Assembly: GCA_008828725.1 (NCBI GenBank)
Contig: MEHQ01002413.1
Location: 438,483 to 502,482 of the forward strand
Source of the DNA: Saccharina japonica
Taxonomy: Eukaryota; Sar; Phaeophyceae; Laminariales; Laminariaceae
Length of the DNA: 64,000 nucleotides
Direction of reading: 5' to 3'
This document shows positions 10,691-24,200 of this stretch, piece after piece (the first letter of the stretch is position 1; every line of letters starts with the position of its first letter). The notes under the pieces were generated by a model. That model had not been told where the DNA came from and did not search any database. It was given only the letters and a program-made list of their open reading frames with translations. The translations under genes and the position numbers were made by a program.

Positions 10691-11025
10691 CACCGGTAAG
10701 GCCGTGGTGTGCCAGAGCAATATATGACCGTCTTATAGGGGGAAGCCGCCTTATTAATCCCAGGTTATGAGTGCACTTCCCCAGTGGCGCCAAGCGACTT
10801 TGACCGCCTTATATCGGGATACCGCCTTACACAGACTGCCTTATATCGGGATACCGCCTTACTCAGACCGCCTTATATCAGGATACCGCCTTACACGTAC
10901 CGCCTTATATCGGGATACCGCCTTACACAAACCGCCTTATATCAGGATATCGTCTTACACAGACCGCCTTACATCGGGATACCGCGTTACTCAGACCGCC
11001 TTATTGGAGCCCCCCCCCCCTGTAT
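10690..11025 (+). mobile_element. CCTTATA element (family D), copy 1
   Basis: Left part has GGGGGCCACCGGTAAGGC and a conserved GAGTGCACTTCCCCAGTGGC block; then about 12 repeats alternating ACCGCCTTATATCGGGAT and ACCGCCTTACACAGACC; the right end is CCGCCTTATTGGAGCCCCCC. Inverted relatives with the same bordering blocks are at 55590-55925 and 61950-62410. Confidence 0.85.
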
Positions 11026-11187
11026 GTAGATAGTGAAGTGGGAAACAAGTATCTGTCCGAGGTATGGTGTAGTATTACCGCACGCGTCATCCTATAGTCA
11101 AATGCCAAGACTATCGGTCTCAGAAGAGTGGCTGCAGTTCTAAAGAGACTACTGCTGCTACCTCTGCCCTGTCGGATTTCCTCCCTC

Positions 11188-11382
11188 ATGTTTGCGGTTC
11201 ATTCCGCCGTCAGGGGTTTTCATTGCACACGAGGCATTCCGTCAGGGGGGGGGGAGGGAGGAGGCGGTAAGTGCGGGGCCCGATACGGAGAGCGGTGGGC
11301 GGCGAGCTTCGGCTGCCTGTCGGAGAGGGCGAGAATGGTCGCGATGAGGCGGTACGACAGCTTGGTGCGAAGGCTCTACCAG
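11188..11382 (+). CDS. folC: folC exon 1 (presequence and N-terminal helix)
   Basis: 65 codons ending [12 protein letters not shown], then CAG|GTATTT. The ATG at 11188 is the first in frame. The first 45 residues are Arg/Gly/Ala/Ser-rich with almost no acidic residues before Glu24, consistent with organelle import. Joins in phase 0 to [11 protein letters not shown] of exon 2. Confidence 0.75.
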
Positions 11383-14300
11383 GTATTTTACAATGAATAT
11401 TTCAAATACGCCAGCTGTGAGTTCGACCGACTGGGTGTTTGATACTCACGTTTTTCAAGCTGAGTGATACGTCGGGCGCGCTTGTTGTATATTCCAATTA
11501 TAGTAAGGTGTGTGTGCATTCGACTGATCTACGTATATACCAGGTATTTATTGTAATTATGCAAGACCTCTCACCTCAGCTGTGTGGGATCGAAAAACAA
11601 ACCCTCGAAAGCTAGCTTTGCAACCTGCGTGTTATACCTCTATCGCGCGTGCTTTATACGGGGGGGGGGGGGGAGGCTGTGAGAATTAAATTTTCCTCAA
11701 AAATCATCGGGGCGTGTAGGTTTTATGTTACAGGGGACCATAGTAAGTAGCACCTACGGTACACATAAAAACCTATATATTGCCCTGTTTTTTTCCAACA
11801 ATATTTGGGTCCTAGTTACTATAGGCCTCCCTCGTGTTTGGGGTTGCTGCCCCTTCTTCTAAAAACCCGACTTGCTCCATCTCGGCATTGCAGGGATGCG
11901 AGAGTCTATGGCCATACGACCACGGCCGTGTGTGGCTTAAGTACAACCCCTCCCTCGTGTTCGGGGTTCATGCCCCTTCTCACCCTACCCTTGCTCCATC
12001 TCGAAAGGAAGGCGTGGTCAGTGTTCAAATGACAAAGGCAAGCAACAAATAAGTACCCGTGTTTGTGGGTTGATACCCCTTTATACCCCCCCGCATTTTT
12101 TTGCTGCACACGTTCTGCCGCAAAGATCAACCTCTTCACTCCGGGGAAGATGGGCCTGAACAACGTCCAGAAGATTCACGACGCGCTGGGGAAACCTGCC
12201 GATGGATTACCGGCGGTGCACATCGCGGGAACGAACGGAAAGGTAAGAGGAGGGGGACAACTGATCGAACATGCCTCCGGCGCCGTAGCAAACCCCGTGC
12301 ACAAACAAAGTAGTTGATTCACTCAAAAGCCTTCCAAGGTAAACTAATTAAATTGTTATTTTCGCTCTCCCGTACCCTACGAACCCTATACGAATTCATC
12401 CGACACCTCAGTATATAAGCAGGCTTTTTTGTAACAGGGGGTGGGAGATACAAAACGTTGCCGGCTTTATGTTGTTGTTACTGCACCTATCTCCAAAAAA
12501 GTGTGTTTACCGGTAATGTACCGGTGTAATGCCGGTAGCTGCCATCCCTTCGCTTACCCGTGATGAAAGGAGCGACTGGTTATTCCCCAATATCAATCAA
12601 CCCATCCCAGCCCAACCCGACCCAACCCAACCCAACCCAACCCAACCCAACCCAACCCAACCCAACCCAACCCAACCCAACCCAACCCACCTCAGCCCAG
12701 CCCACCCCAACTGAACCAAGTCAAAACAAAACAAAACATAGCATACCGGGGGCTACTGCTGTAGTCTAAACCGTGACGAACAACACACCCACGCGTTTTC
12801 TTAGGGGTCCGTCGCTCTCAAGATGGCGCGGTCGCTGCAACTGGGCGGGATCAAGACGGGGCTTTTCGTCTCTCCGCACGTCTCTTGCTTCCGCGAGAGG
12901 ATGCTCGTGGACGGGAAAATGATCGCTGAGCACGAAGTCGAAAATATCCTTCCGCAGGTGAGGAAACCCCTACGATTCACTATAGAAGAAAACTCGACGT
13001 ATGTGTGGAGACCCCCATATATACCTAGTGTATATGTGGCGTGTGGAATGTGGCACTTAATTTTGTTAGCGAGATAAATGTGGAAGGGGTCGCTGAGCAC
13101 GAAATAGAGGAAATCCTTCCGCAGGTGAGGAAAACCCTATCCCCTGTAGCAAGACGCCTCGACATATACGTGTGGAAACCCCTACACGCATATGGCATGC
13201 AGCACTGCATTTTGTTAGCGAGAAAATGGTAAGTGAGCGGGAAAAGGATCGCTGAACACTAAATCAAGGAAACCCTTCTGCAGGTGAAGAAAACCCTATC
13301 CCCTGTAGCAAAGAATCCTCGCCGTATATGTGTGGAAACCCCTACATACATGTGGCATGCGGCATGCGACACTGCTTTTTGTTAGCACGAGAATGGTAAG
13401 TGAACGGGGACAATATGGCAGAGCACGAAATAGAACACATCCTCCCGCAGGTGAGGAAAACCCTCTCCCCTGTAGCAAGACGCCTCGCCGTGTATGTGTG
13501 GAAACCCCTACGTACATGTAGCATGCGACACCGCTTTTTCTCAGCGTGAGAATGGGAAGTGAACGGGGACAATATTGCTGAGCACGAAATAGAAGACATC
13601 ATCTTGCAGGAGGGGATAACATCTCTAATGTTCCCGTACATATTCCTGTCCTTCCTTATTCCCGTCCCTCCTTCTACCTGCACTTGTCGGCGGCAGATTT
13701 TTGACCTGTGCGAGGCGGACGGCATCCCCGCCACGTTCTTCGAGATCAACACCGCGATGGCCTTCGCTCACTTTAGGAACTCCGGTGTCGGTGCGGTGAG
13801 TCTTGCGTGTCCGTTCGTGTCCTCGCGTGTCCTTTCGTTCTAGTCCCTTGTGTTTTTGGTGTTTTTTTTTTATCCTTTCGTCCCCTTCCGTGCCCGACCC
13901 CTTAAGAACCGGTCCCACGAATTTGGGGGAAAACTACATAGAATTAGTGTGGGACATTTTTTTTCAGTTCTGAATGGGTCAAGGGTCGTTTTATGTCCTT
14001 TCGTATCATTTTGTGTCATTTCGTGCCGCTTGTGTCCTTTGTGTCCTCTTGTGTCCTCTTGTGTCTTTTTTGTTTTTGTCCTTTTGTGTATTTTTTGTGT
14101 CCTTTAGAAACTCCTAGCGTCAACCCGGTAAGCGTTTTTTTTTTTCTGATTGTTTTGTTATAATTTGTCTTCGGCGGTAAGAAATAGTAATAACGAAATG
14201 AACAGGGAAAAAAAAAGCGAAAAACGAAAGAAAGATACAGGGAAATAAACAAAGAGGAGCAATGAGAAACGAAGAAACCAACAAAAGTACTCCGCGCATG

Positions 14301-15182
14301 ATGCCATAAAATCGTGTGCGGTTGTTTTTTCGGCTGCAGATTGTGGTGGAGGCGGGCCTCGGGGGGCGCTTAGACTCGACCAACATCCTCACGCCTGTGC
14401 TATCCATCATCACCTCCATCGGGTGAGAATTGACATCGACATTGAAATTGAGATTGATACTGAGATTGAGATTGAGATTGAGCTTGAAATTGAGATTGAG
14501 ATTGATATTGATATTGAGATTGAGATTGCGTGCGAGAGTGAGAACGATATTGGAACTGTGATTGGAGTTGAGATTGCGATTGGAATTGAGAGTGAGGGTC
14601 ATTTTGAGATTGGGGTTGAGGTTGAGAATGAGGGTGAGATGTAAATTGAGGTTGAGGTTGAGATTGAGATTGAGATTGAGAGAGAGAGTGAGGGTGAGAT
14701 TGATATTGAAGTTGAAGTTGATATTGTGATTGGGATTGAGAGTAGTATTGAGATTGACGTTGGGCATCAGATAGAGATTGTGATTCAGGTTGAGATTAAG
14801 GTTGAGACTGAGGTTGAGATTGAGTGAGAGTGAGATTGAAATCGAGATTGAAAGTGAGATTGAGACTGAGATTGAAAGTGAGATTGAGATTGAAAGTGAG
14901 ATTGAGACTGAGATTGAGGCTGGGATTGAGTTGGGGATTGAGATTGAGATTGGGATTGCGGTTGCGATTGGTACTGAGATCGGGACTGAAATTGAGGTTG
15001 AGCTTGTAGTTGAGATTGAGAGTGAGATTGAGATCGGAAATGGGGCTGAGATTGAGATTGAGCTTGAGATTAGGATTCAAATTACTATTGCGTTTATAAA
15101 GGAAGGCCGGGAGGAAGGGAGGAACGATTGACGTAATGAAGAAAGGAGGAAGGAACAAAAATACATGTGGGAATCGTGAAAA

Positions 15183-15246
<64 letters not shown>

Positions 15247-18200
15247 TCTCATCAAAGATTTACACGCGTTGAAAAACTCCCAAACGCGTCTCAGGCTGGA
15301 CCACACGGGCATATTGGGAGACACAGTGGAAGAGATCGCACTCGACAAAGCCGGGATTTTTAAGCCGGGCGTCCCCGCACTCATAGGCAAGGGCTGTCCA
15401 GTGGAACTCCTCAAGGTGGGTGCCGTTACTCAATATCTTTAAACCTTAAGGTTAACCTTACACGCCTCGAACAGACCATAATATATCTATCTGTGTACAG
15501 ATCATCTAGATCATCTAGCTCTTCGCCTGCCGATGTGAGAGGTTGTGGAGGATCTACATGCATAGTACAGATCCAACCCAGGAAACCCCTGCCGGATCGT
15601 GCATGCTGTACGGGTCCCACCCGGCACCATGAGCTAGGTAATGCAATATCGGGAACAGATCTGCCTTGAAAGGTCTACTGCTTATAGATCATGAAATGGG
15701 AATGATCTGTAGATTTTCTGTCAGAGGTGACATGATATGTTTGCAGTAGGCAGGCCGGGACGTGTGCCACCATACAAGTGTTACGGGAGGACCATAGTAA
15801 ATAGGACCAAATGTTGTTTAGTAAAAATAGGGATATATGTAGGTTTTTGTTTGTACCGTAGGTCTCTATTTACTAGTATTTACTATGCCCCCCCCCCCCG
15901 TTATAGCACTTTTTGCCGTCTAAGGCAAATATTTCCGGCTGACTGTTACTGGCTAGTACTGACTATTACTGACTGTTACTGACTATTACTGACTATTACT
16001 GACTATTACTGACTACTGACTACTACTGACTATTACTGACTACTACTGACTACTACTGACTACTACTGACTACTACTGACTACTGACTACTACTGACTAC
16101 TACTGACTACTACTGACTACTACTGACTAGTACTGACTATTAATATACTCCTCAACTGAGGAACTACCCAATAAGACGTATGCCTTAGAAGGCATACCTG
16201 GTATGCCTTATCCCATTTGCGTTGCCATATTATCACGGGGGAGCATAGTAAACAGGACCTACGGTAGACACTAAAACCTACATATTTATTATTTACCTAT
16301 TCTTACCATCAACATTTGCTCCTATTTACAACTGACCCCCGTAAATAGGCTTTTTGCTATTATACAGCAATTTGGTCGGGGGGTATAAAAACATTTGAAA
16401 CCGACAAAACATGAGGAGCTGCTTGACTTTAAAAAGGTCGAATCCGAGGGCGCCACCTAGCCAATCAGAAGTTGCTCCGTCCGCCAACCAACCCACATCC
16501 ACCCAACTCGAGAACATACTTGGGGGTTGAAAAACCGTATTTTTTTTGTCTTTTTTTTTCCCCCCACACAGCAACTTGTTTTTAGTGGGTTGGGATTTTG
16601 CTATTATTATAAATGATTTAAAAAAAAACACCTGTGAGATCGAGGATGTCGTCGAAAGTCGTATTTACAAGCTGAGTGTGATACTTCGATCGCGCGTACT
16701 TCCGGGTGTTATATGTCCTCAGCAGGGTGTACATCCTGTACGAGGGGGACACAATCTGAGGCTGACAGGAAACATACTACAAGAGATACCCAACCCAGCC
16801 AAATTCTTCGCGAACACCCTTCTATTATTCGTTGTTCTACCGGACCACGGGATTGTTCAACCAATCAGCGTGAAGCAGGCTTGTGCCAACACATTTTCTC
16901 AAAGTTCATTTTGGGTGATGTACTATTAGTAGAGCTCCTCAGGATTTTTTCACCGGGTAAGGCAGGGTGAATGAAGCCAACATAGGTTATCAAATTAATT
17001 TACTGGCTCACTAATGGCATGGAGCTACCTCGATAACCCGACATTGTTGGGGTGCGAGGGTCTATGGTCATATGACTACGACCCATGCATGAATATCGGG
17101 TGCACCCCCCCCCCCTGCCTGGTCGGTGGAAAACCGACATGCTCTGTCCCGGCATTGTAGAGATGCGAGAGTCTATGGTCGTATGACTACGGCCATGCAT
17201 GAATATGAAGTACACCCCCCCCTTGTGCGTGTATTCGCGTGGCAGGGTGTGGCGGACAGCAGAGGGTGCCCCTTTCATGTCTGCAAGGACGAAGGTGCTG
17301 CCCCCTCGGAAGGCCTGGAAGACTTTGACAAAGAAAACAGTCGGCTTGCGGAGACCGCGTTGAGGCTGCTCGCGCGGACGAACCCGGCTCTGGCGGTGGA
17401 TGAGGTGAGCGGACACGGGGGTTTCCATGCGAGAGGCGTAGTATTAAAAAAAAACAAAAACAGCTGTGAGATCGAAGATCGAGGATTTCGTCGAAACTCA
17501 TCTTCGCTAGCTGAGTGTGTACATAAACGAGGGGAACTGACCGGAACACTTCTATAACTAGTTAGCTGGCTTTATGTCGGGGAAGACAACCGGCTTGCCA
17601 AAACCGCGTTGAGGCTTATCTCGCGGACAAACCTGGCTCTGGCGGTGGATGAAGTGAGCGGACCCGGGGATTTCCATGCGAGAGGCATTATTACCTGGTA
17701 CAAAAGTAAGTTGGCTGACGTTACGTCGAGGAAGGCAGTCGGCTTGCGGAAACAACGTTTTAGCTTGTCTCGCGGGCGAACCTGGCTTTGGTGGTGGGCT
17801 AGGTGAGCAGACACGGGGTTTCCATGCGAGAGGCATCATATCCAGAGCGAGGGGAACTGGCAGAAAAAAACATACCTGGTATATATAATAATAGTTAGCT
17901 GACTTGACGTAACAGGAATACAACCGGCTTGCGGGAACCGCGTTGAGGCTGCTTTCACGGGTTAATCTGGTTCTGGCGGTGGGTGAGCTGAGCAGACACG
18001 GGCTTTCCACGCGAGAGTCACTATATCCAGCAGCGAGGGGAACTGACAGAAAATGCATACCTGGTATATTGATAGCTTGCTGGCTTTACGTACAGGAATA
18101 CAGTCGGCTTGCGGAAACCGCTTTGAGGCCTCTCTTGCGGTCGAACCTGCCTCTCTGGCGGTGGATGAGGTCAACAATCACGGGGGTTTCCATGCGAGAG

Positions 18201-21200
18201 ACGTATATACAGAGGCGACGGAAACTAGCGGAAAAAAACATAAAATAAAATTAGCTGACTTTTATGTCGAAGAAAATCGAGGAAACCGACCGGCTTGCGG
18301 AAACCGCGTTGAGGCTGCTGTCGTGGACGAAGCTGGTTCTGGCGGTGGATGGGCTGAGCAGACAGCGGGGTTTCCATGCGAAAAAGGCTGTAGGCTGAGA
18401 TGTACAAGAACATAACAAAATCGGGAGTCGTTATATTTATTTTTCTGGTAGAACACACTCATTCTCAAATAAGAAGTCCAGCTTGTATCAGCGTTCCTGT
18501 TTCTTATTAGGTGTCCGGTACTACTGTACCTTGGTTATAACAGGTGACTGCTGTATAGTTATCGTTTTCGGGAGCGGGGGGGGGGGGGGGTGTACTTCAT
18601 ATTCATGCATGGCCGTAGTCATATGACCATAGACCTCTCGCATCCCTACAATGCCGGGACGGAGCGTTGGGTTTTCACCACCAGGCAGACATTGCTTGCA
18701 CCAAGCGCGAAGCGCCGTGAGGTTTCGGGCGAGTCGCATGGAGGGTGAGCTGCATCCTGCTAAGAACCGCCTCTGAGGCGGACTTGCATATGGACGACAG
18801 CTTCAATGAGTTAATTTAATTTCTGGTGTGGCCACTTCCGGAGACAGCAATGGGTTTTACTATGTAACTGCCTCGCGGACGCCTTACCATATTAACACTA
18901 CGTGATACGACCATTCCCCTTGTGCGGAGCAAAGGTTCTCCACCCCGCACAAATGATCTACTCGACCGCCAGCTTTGGTGACCGCCAAAAAAAAAAACAA
19001 AAAAAAACGGCACCCTGGTTGTCTAGCTCACGCAGCGAGTGGCGTGTTTTACAGCGTCGTTGCCAACCGACGCCAACCCAACCTAAATATAATATACTTA
19101 TAGGGGGGGGGAGTTGCAGCGGTGCATGGTAGAATGTGATTGATTCTACGGGCGTTAATCTAGGATCAAGTAGGAAACTCGATGTTTTTGCAACATGACG
19201 TCGAATGCCTGATAACGTCGGAACCTCATGGGTCTATGGTCATACGATCTTCGGCTTGCGTGGTAGAGGTACACGCATCACCCTTCATGCGGACCAGGCC
19301 CACACCTCTATCGCGCTCGCGCTCGGGCAAGCAACCAATGCTTGCACTGGTGGTGGAAAAACCAAACGTAGCTCCCGTCCCGGCAATGAGGGATGCAAGG
19401 GTCTGATGGTCATACGATACTACAGGCCATGCATGACATATGAAGTACACCCCCTCCCCCCCACCGCACTATAAAGGCATGAATATCCCCCCTGCAGTGG
19501 CACGAGTCTCTCCCTATAAATAATGATATATTTATAGGTTGGGTTGGCGTCGGTTGGCAACGACGCTGTAAAACACGCCACTCGCTGCGTGAGCTAGACA
19601 ACCAGGGTGCCGTTTTTTTTTGTTATTTGTTTTTGGCGGTCACCAAAGCTGGCGGTCGAGTAGATCATTTGTGCGGGGTGGAGAACCTTTGTTCCGCACA
19701 AGGGGAATGGTCGTATCACGTAGTGTTAATATGGTAAGGCGTCCGTGAGGCAGTTACATAGTAAAACCCATTGCTGTCTCCGGAAGTGGCCACACCAGAA
19801 ATTAAATTAACTCATTGAAGCTGTCGTCCATATGCAAGTCCGCCTCAGAGGCGGTTCTTAGCAGGATGCAGCTCACCCTCCATGCGACTCGCGCAATACC
19901 TCATGGCGTTTCGCGCTTGGTGCAAGCAATGTCTGCCTGGTTGGTGAAAACTCAACGCGCTCCGTCCCGGCATTGTAGGGATGCGAGGGTCTATGGTCAT
20001 ATGACTACGGCCGTGCACAACATGAGTACACCCCCCCCCCCGATAACAGGCCTCGACGGGCGAGCTGGGCGTGTACGGTCAGTACCCGCCGGAGCTTAAG
20101 CTGACGGGGCACCCCTCGCGACCCCGCTGCCACTGCTACGTTCTGCCACATATTAGTAGTCACTACTGATACGCCAAACCCCCCTCCCCCTCTCCCCGCC
20201 CCCCTTACCCCCTCTCGCTAACTGCTGCTGCTGCTTTCTGCGAGCAGGAGGCGCTGAGAAAAGGCGTGGCAGAGCGGCCTCAGTGCCGATTCCAAGTGGT
20301 GGAAGTAGAGGCAAACGCCTCCAAAACCAGCAGGGGGGGGACAGGGGACGCCGAGGTTTCTTCCGAGAAGACCAGCGTCACGGTGGTTCTGGATGTGGGG
20401 CACAACCCTCCGGCCATCACGCGGTTCTTCGACAAGGTCAGCACTTGATAGTTAAGAACTTGATAGTTAAGAACTTGATAGTGGAAGAAATTGACAGTTA
20501 AGAAATTGAGATGATAATAAATTGATACTATCTTATAAGAAATTGAGATTGTAAGGAAATGGGACTATACGAAATTGGCCTTATTATAAATTGAGGTTAT
20601 CAGAAATTAGGGTTATAAGAAATTGGGTTCATAATATATTGGGAGTGTAAGAAGTTGGTATTATAAGAAATTGGGATTATAAGAAATTGGGATTGTAATA
20701 AATTGGGATTAAAAGGAATTGGGATTATAATAAATTGGGGTTGTAAGAAATGGGATTGTAAGAAATTGGGATTATAAGAAAATGGGATTATTATAAATTG
20801 AGATTATAAGAAATTGGGATGGCAAGAAATTGGGATTGTAATAAATTGGGATTATAAGAAATTGGTATTATTAATATTAAATAGAACAAATTTGGATTAT
20901 AGCAAAATTGGGATTATAAGAAGTTGGGACTACAGTAGAAGAAATTGGGAGTTGACAGGTGTCACGGCTACTCAGGAATGTGTAGATCAGCTACGAGTGG
21001 CAGACTAACGTACATCGAGAAACATCCCGCCCCTTCGTGTTTTTCCTCTTTGCGCCCCCTGATGCCGCCGCTCAACGTTCGCCAGTTGCGAAGGGAGTTC
21101 CCGAATAGGCGTCTTCGTGTCGTGACCGCGTTTTCTGCCGACAAGGACTCTTCCTCCTGTCTACAGATCATCCTCGACAATACCGGGCCCGATATGATTC

Positions 21201-24200
21201 ACCTGGCGGAGGTGAGTTCCAGTTGTGTTCACACTTCTTCGACAGAATGGTTGACATAAGTAGTAGGTAGCCCCTGTTTAAGGGACCCCCGCGATAAGGA
21301 AAAGCGGTATGTAAGGGACCTCAAGTTTCTGCCCCTTTCAAGGTACCCTTGCGACAAGGGAAAACGGTATATTAGCGAAAGTGTGTGATTGACCAATACC
21401 TGGTATTCGACAAAATGGTTTTATAGTCCACACTTTTTTAGATGTCCTGTTTCATACTATATCCTACTGGTAGTACAGCAGTAGAGATTCTGCTTGTTGC
21501 TAAGCATTCAGTAGATGTCCTGTTTCTTACTTTCAGTAGTTATCCTGTTTTCTTCCACAGTAAAAGTCCTGTTTCTTGCTTGCCGTAGATGTCGTGTTTT
21601 TTACTTTTAAGTGGGTACCCTGATTTATGAGCGCCCAAGAAAAGAGCATCCGGGATTCAAGAGCGGTCAAATCAAATCGGCATGCATGTCCCGCCTATAC
21701 CAAAAGCTATATATTGCCCACTACAGATACGAGCAATGCTTGTTTTGGCTTGGGATACACTGTTTCTTGCTACCAGTATATGTTCTGTTTCTCATGTGGT
21801 CAGTAGATATCCTGTTTCTTGCCACAGCAGACATCCTGTTTCTTGCTTGTAGTAGATATCCTGTAAGTGTTGTTGGTACTTTTTTTTCCTGATTTGTTTT
21901 ATTCTTCCATTCCGGAACAACAAATCAAAAGTAACGACACCTACACCTCCCCCCCCCCCCGCCTCACAAGCGGTTCTTAAGCAGTAGGATGCAGCTCACC
22001 GTTCAAGCGACTCACCCAACACCTCACGTTTGGCTTCGCGCTTGGTGCAAGCAAGCAACGCCTGCCTGGTCAGTGAAAACCCGACGAGTTCCATTCCTTC
22101 ATTGGAGGGATGCTATATAGTATACCTGGTACGTTTATTTCAGACTGTTTAATTTTAATTTTAATTTAATTTAAATTATTTATTCCCCCACAAATAGACA
22201 CACACTTCCTGAATTCTACAGCCTCAGATTGTGTCCCCCTCATACGGGATGTACATCCTACATGAGGACATATAAATTCCGTAAATACGCGCGATCGAAG
22301 TATTACACTCAGCTAGCAAAGATGACCTTCGACGAAATCCTCGAGCTCACAGCTGTTGTTTTTTCATTTTTAAATATCCATTCCTTCATTGGAGGGATGC
22401 TATATAGGGTCTATGATCATACGACTACGGCCATGCATGACCTGAGCTCGCCCCCCCCCTCCCCTCCCGAAAACGATCGCAATTTTGGGAGATAGACGGT
22501 GGCCACAGACGACGAAACAGGCAGGGGATAGGATTAGCAAAACGTTTATTTGTAATACATGGAAACAACTAAATGAGCACCCAAATGTTAAGAGGTGTCA
22601 CTATCAGGAGTAGGAACGGTGCTCCATCTCGAAAGGGATGTGTGGGCAACGGTCAAATAACTAAGGCAAGCAACGAATGAGTACGCCCCCCCCCCCCCGA
22701 CATGAGTACACCCCCCCGCCTGCCTTTCCAGGCCGCTACTAAGAGATCAACCCCTCCGGCACTCCTGGCGTCGGTTCTGGAGGACCTTTCCGGAGGAAAG
22801 TTCGACCCCTCCTCGTCGAGAGTGCTAGCGGGGCAAGGCAGCGTACGGCAGGCGGTCAGGTACGGTACGGTACGGTACGGTACGGTTGAAATCTGATTGC
22901 GCATCAGTCATTAATTGCTGTGACCATGGTTGGAAGTGATCATGCATTTGACCTGATCTTCCATTGGTGCGACACGCGTTTTGCGACAGGGCATGCCTTA
23001 CGGCTTATAGCTTACTGGTATAGCTTATATAGATCATGGCACTTTTTGCCTTCTGAGGCAAATGCTAATGTTTCTGACTGATGGGGCCTTTTTGCTGAGG
23101 AATTCACTACCCAATAAGGTGTACTGGTATGCCTCAGAAGGCATGCCTTATCGTTGGAATACAGCTACTGACTAGTACTGGCTGTTACCGACTATTAGTA
23201 AACTCCTCAACTGAAAAACAACCCAATAAGGCGTATGCCTTATAGGGCATGCCTTATCGTTGGGATACCATTCCTGACTGACAACCAGGTATTATTTAAT
23301 AGTATACTCCTCAACTGAGGAACTACCGAATAAGGCGTATGCCTTATAAGGCATGTCTTACCGTTGGAACACCATTTCTGACTGACTATTACTGACTATT
23401 GCTGACTAATACTGACTTTTAGTGTACTCCTGGACTGAGAAACTACCCAAAAAGGCGTACGCCTTATAAAGCATGCCGTATCGTTGGAATGCCATTTATG
23501 ACTGACTATTGCTGACTACTACTGACTAATACTGACTACTACTGACTATTGCTGACTATTACTGACTATTACTGACTAGTACTGACTGATAGTATACTCC
23601 TCAACTTAAAAACTAACTACCCAATAAAGCATACCAGGGTATGCCTTAAAAGGCCTCACCGTTAGGTTTCGTTATAGAACCTAGGCCATGGGGTCTGATT
23701 GCTCATCGTCGGCTTATGCCCCTTTTTAGGACTGAACTCCCGTTAGGGGGACACTTTTCTTGGAGTTTTCTGTCAGTTGCTCATCTTCGGCTTATGCCCC
23801 TTTTTAGGACTGCACTCGCGTTAGTGGAACACTTTTCTTGGAATTTTCGAGTCAGATGTTTATGCTCTCGCGCAGTTCAACACTCAAAAATAGGGTTTCA
23901 AGAGTGCGCATGATTTATCAACCCTTTTTGGGGACAAATCAACTGATGCACACGAGCCCCCCCCCCCCTCCCCCGTGGTGCAGGGATGCTATCGTGGAGG
24001 CGGTGGCCTCAGAAACGGAAAATTCTGAGAAAGATCTGGTGGTGGTGTGTGGCACGGTGTACATGATGACGGACGTCCGAGAGGAGCTTGGCTTCGACGA
24101 ACCACGGGTGGGCTGGCCGTTTTGATGTTTTTTTGTTTCCGTTGTGTTACTTTTTTTAAACCTGTCGCCTGTCTTTTTTCGCTCGTGTGATTTACAGCAA

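Noticed and set aside
12602..12690. Telomere-like (CCCAA)n run
   Set aside because: Short, intronic and flanked by folC exons; more likely a simple repeat than an interstitial telomere.
14120..15158. Asn/Leu-rich and Glu/Ile-rich frames of 110-215 codons
   Set aside because: Translation of TTGAGA hexamers inside folC intron 5.
20045..20130. Possible extra folC exon reading [19 protein letters not shown]
   Set aside because: Exon 7 (VDE) joins exon 8 (EALRKG) directly in phase and matches the family without it; no good donor follows.
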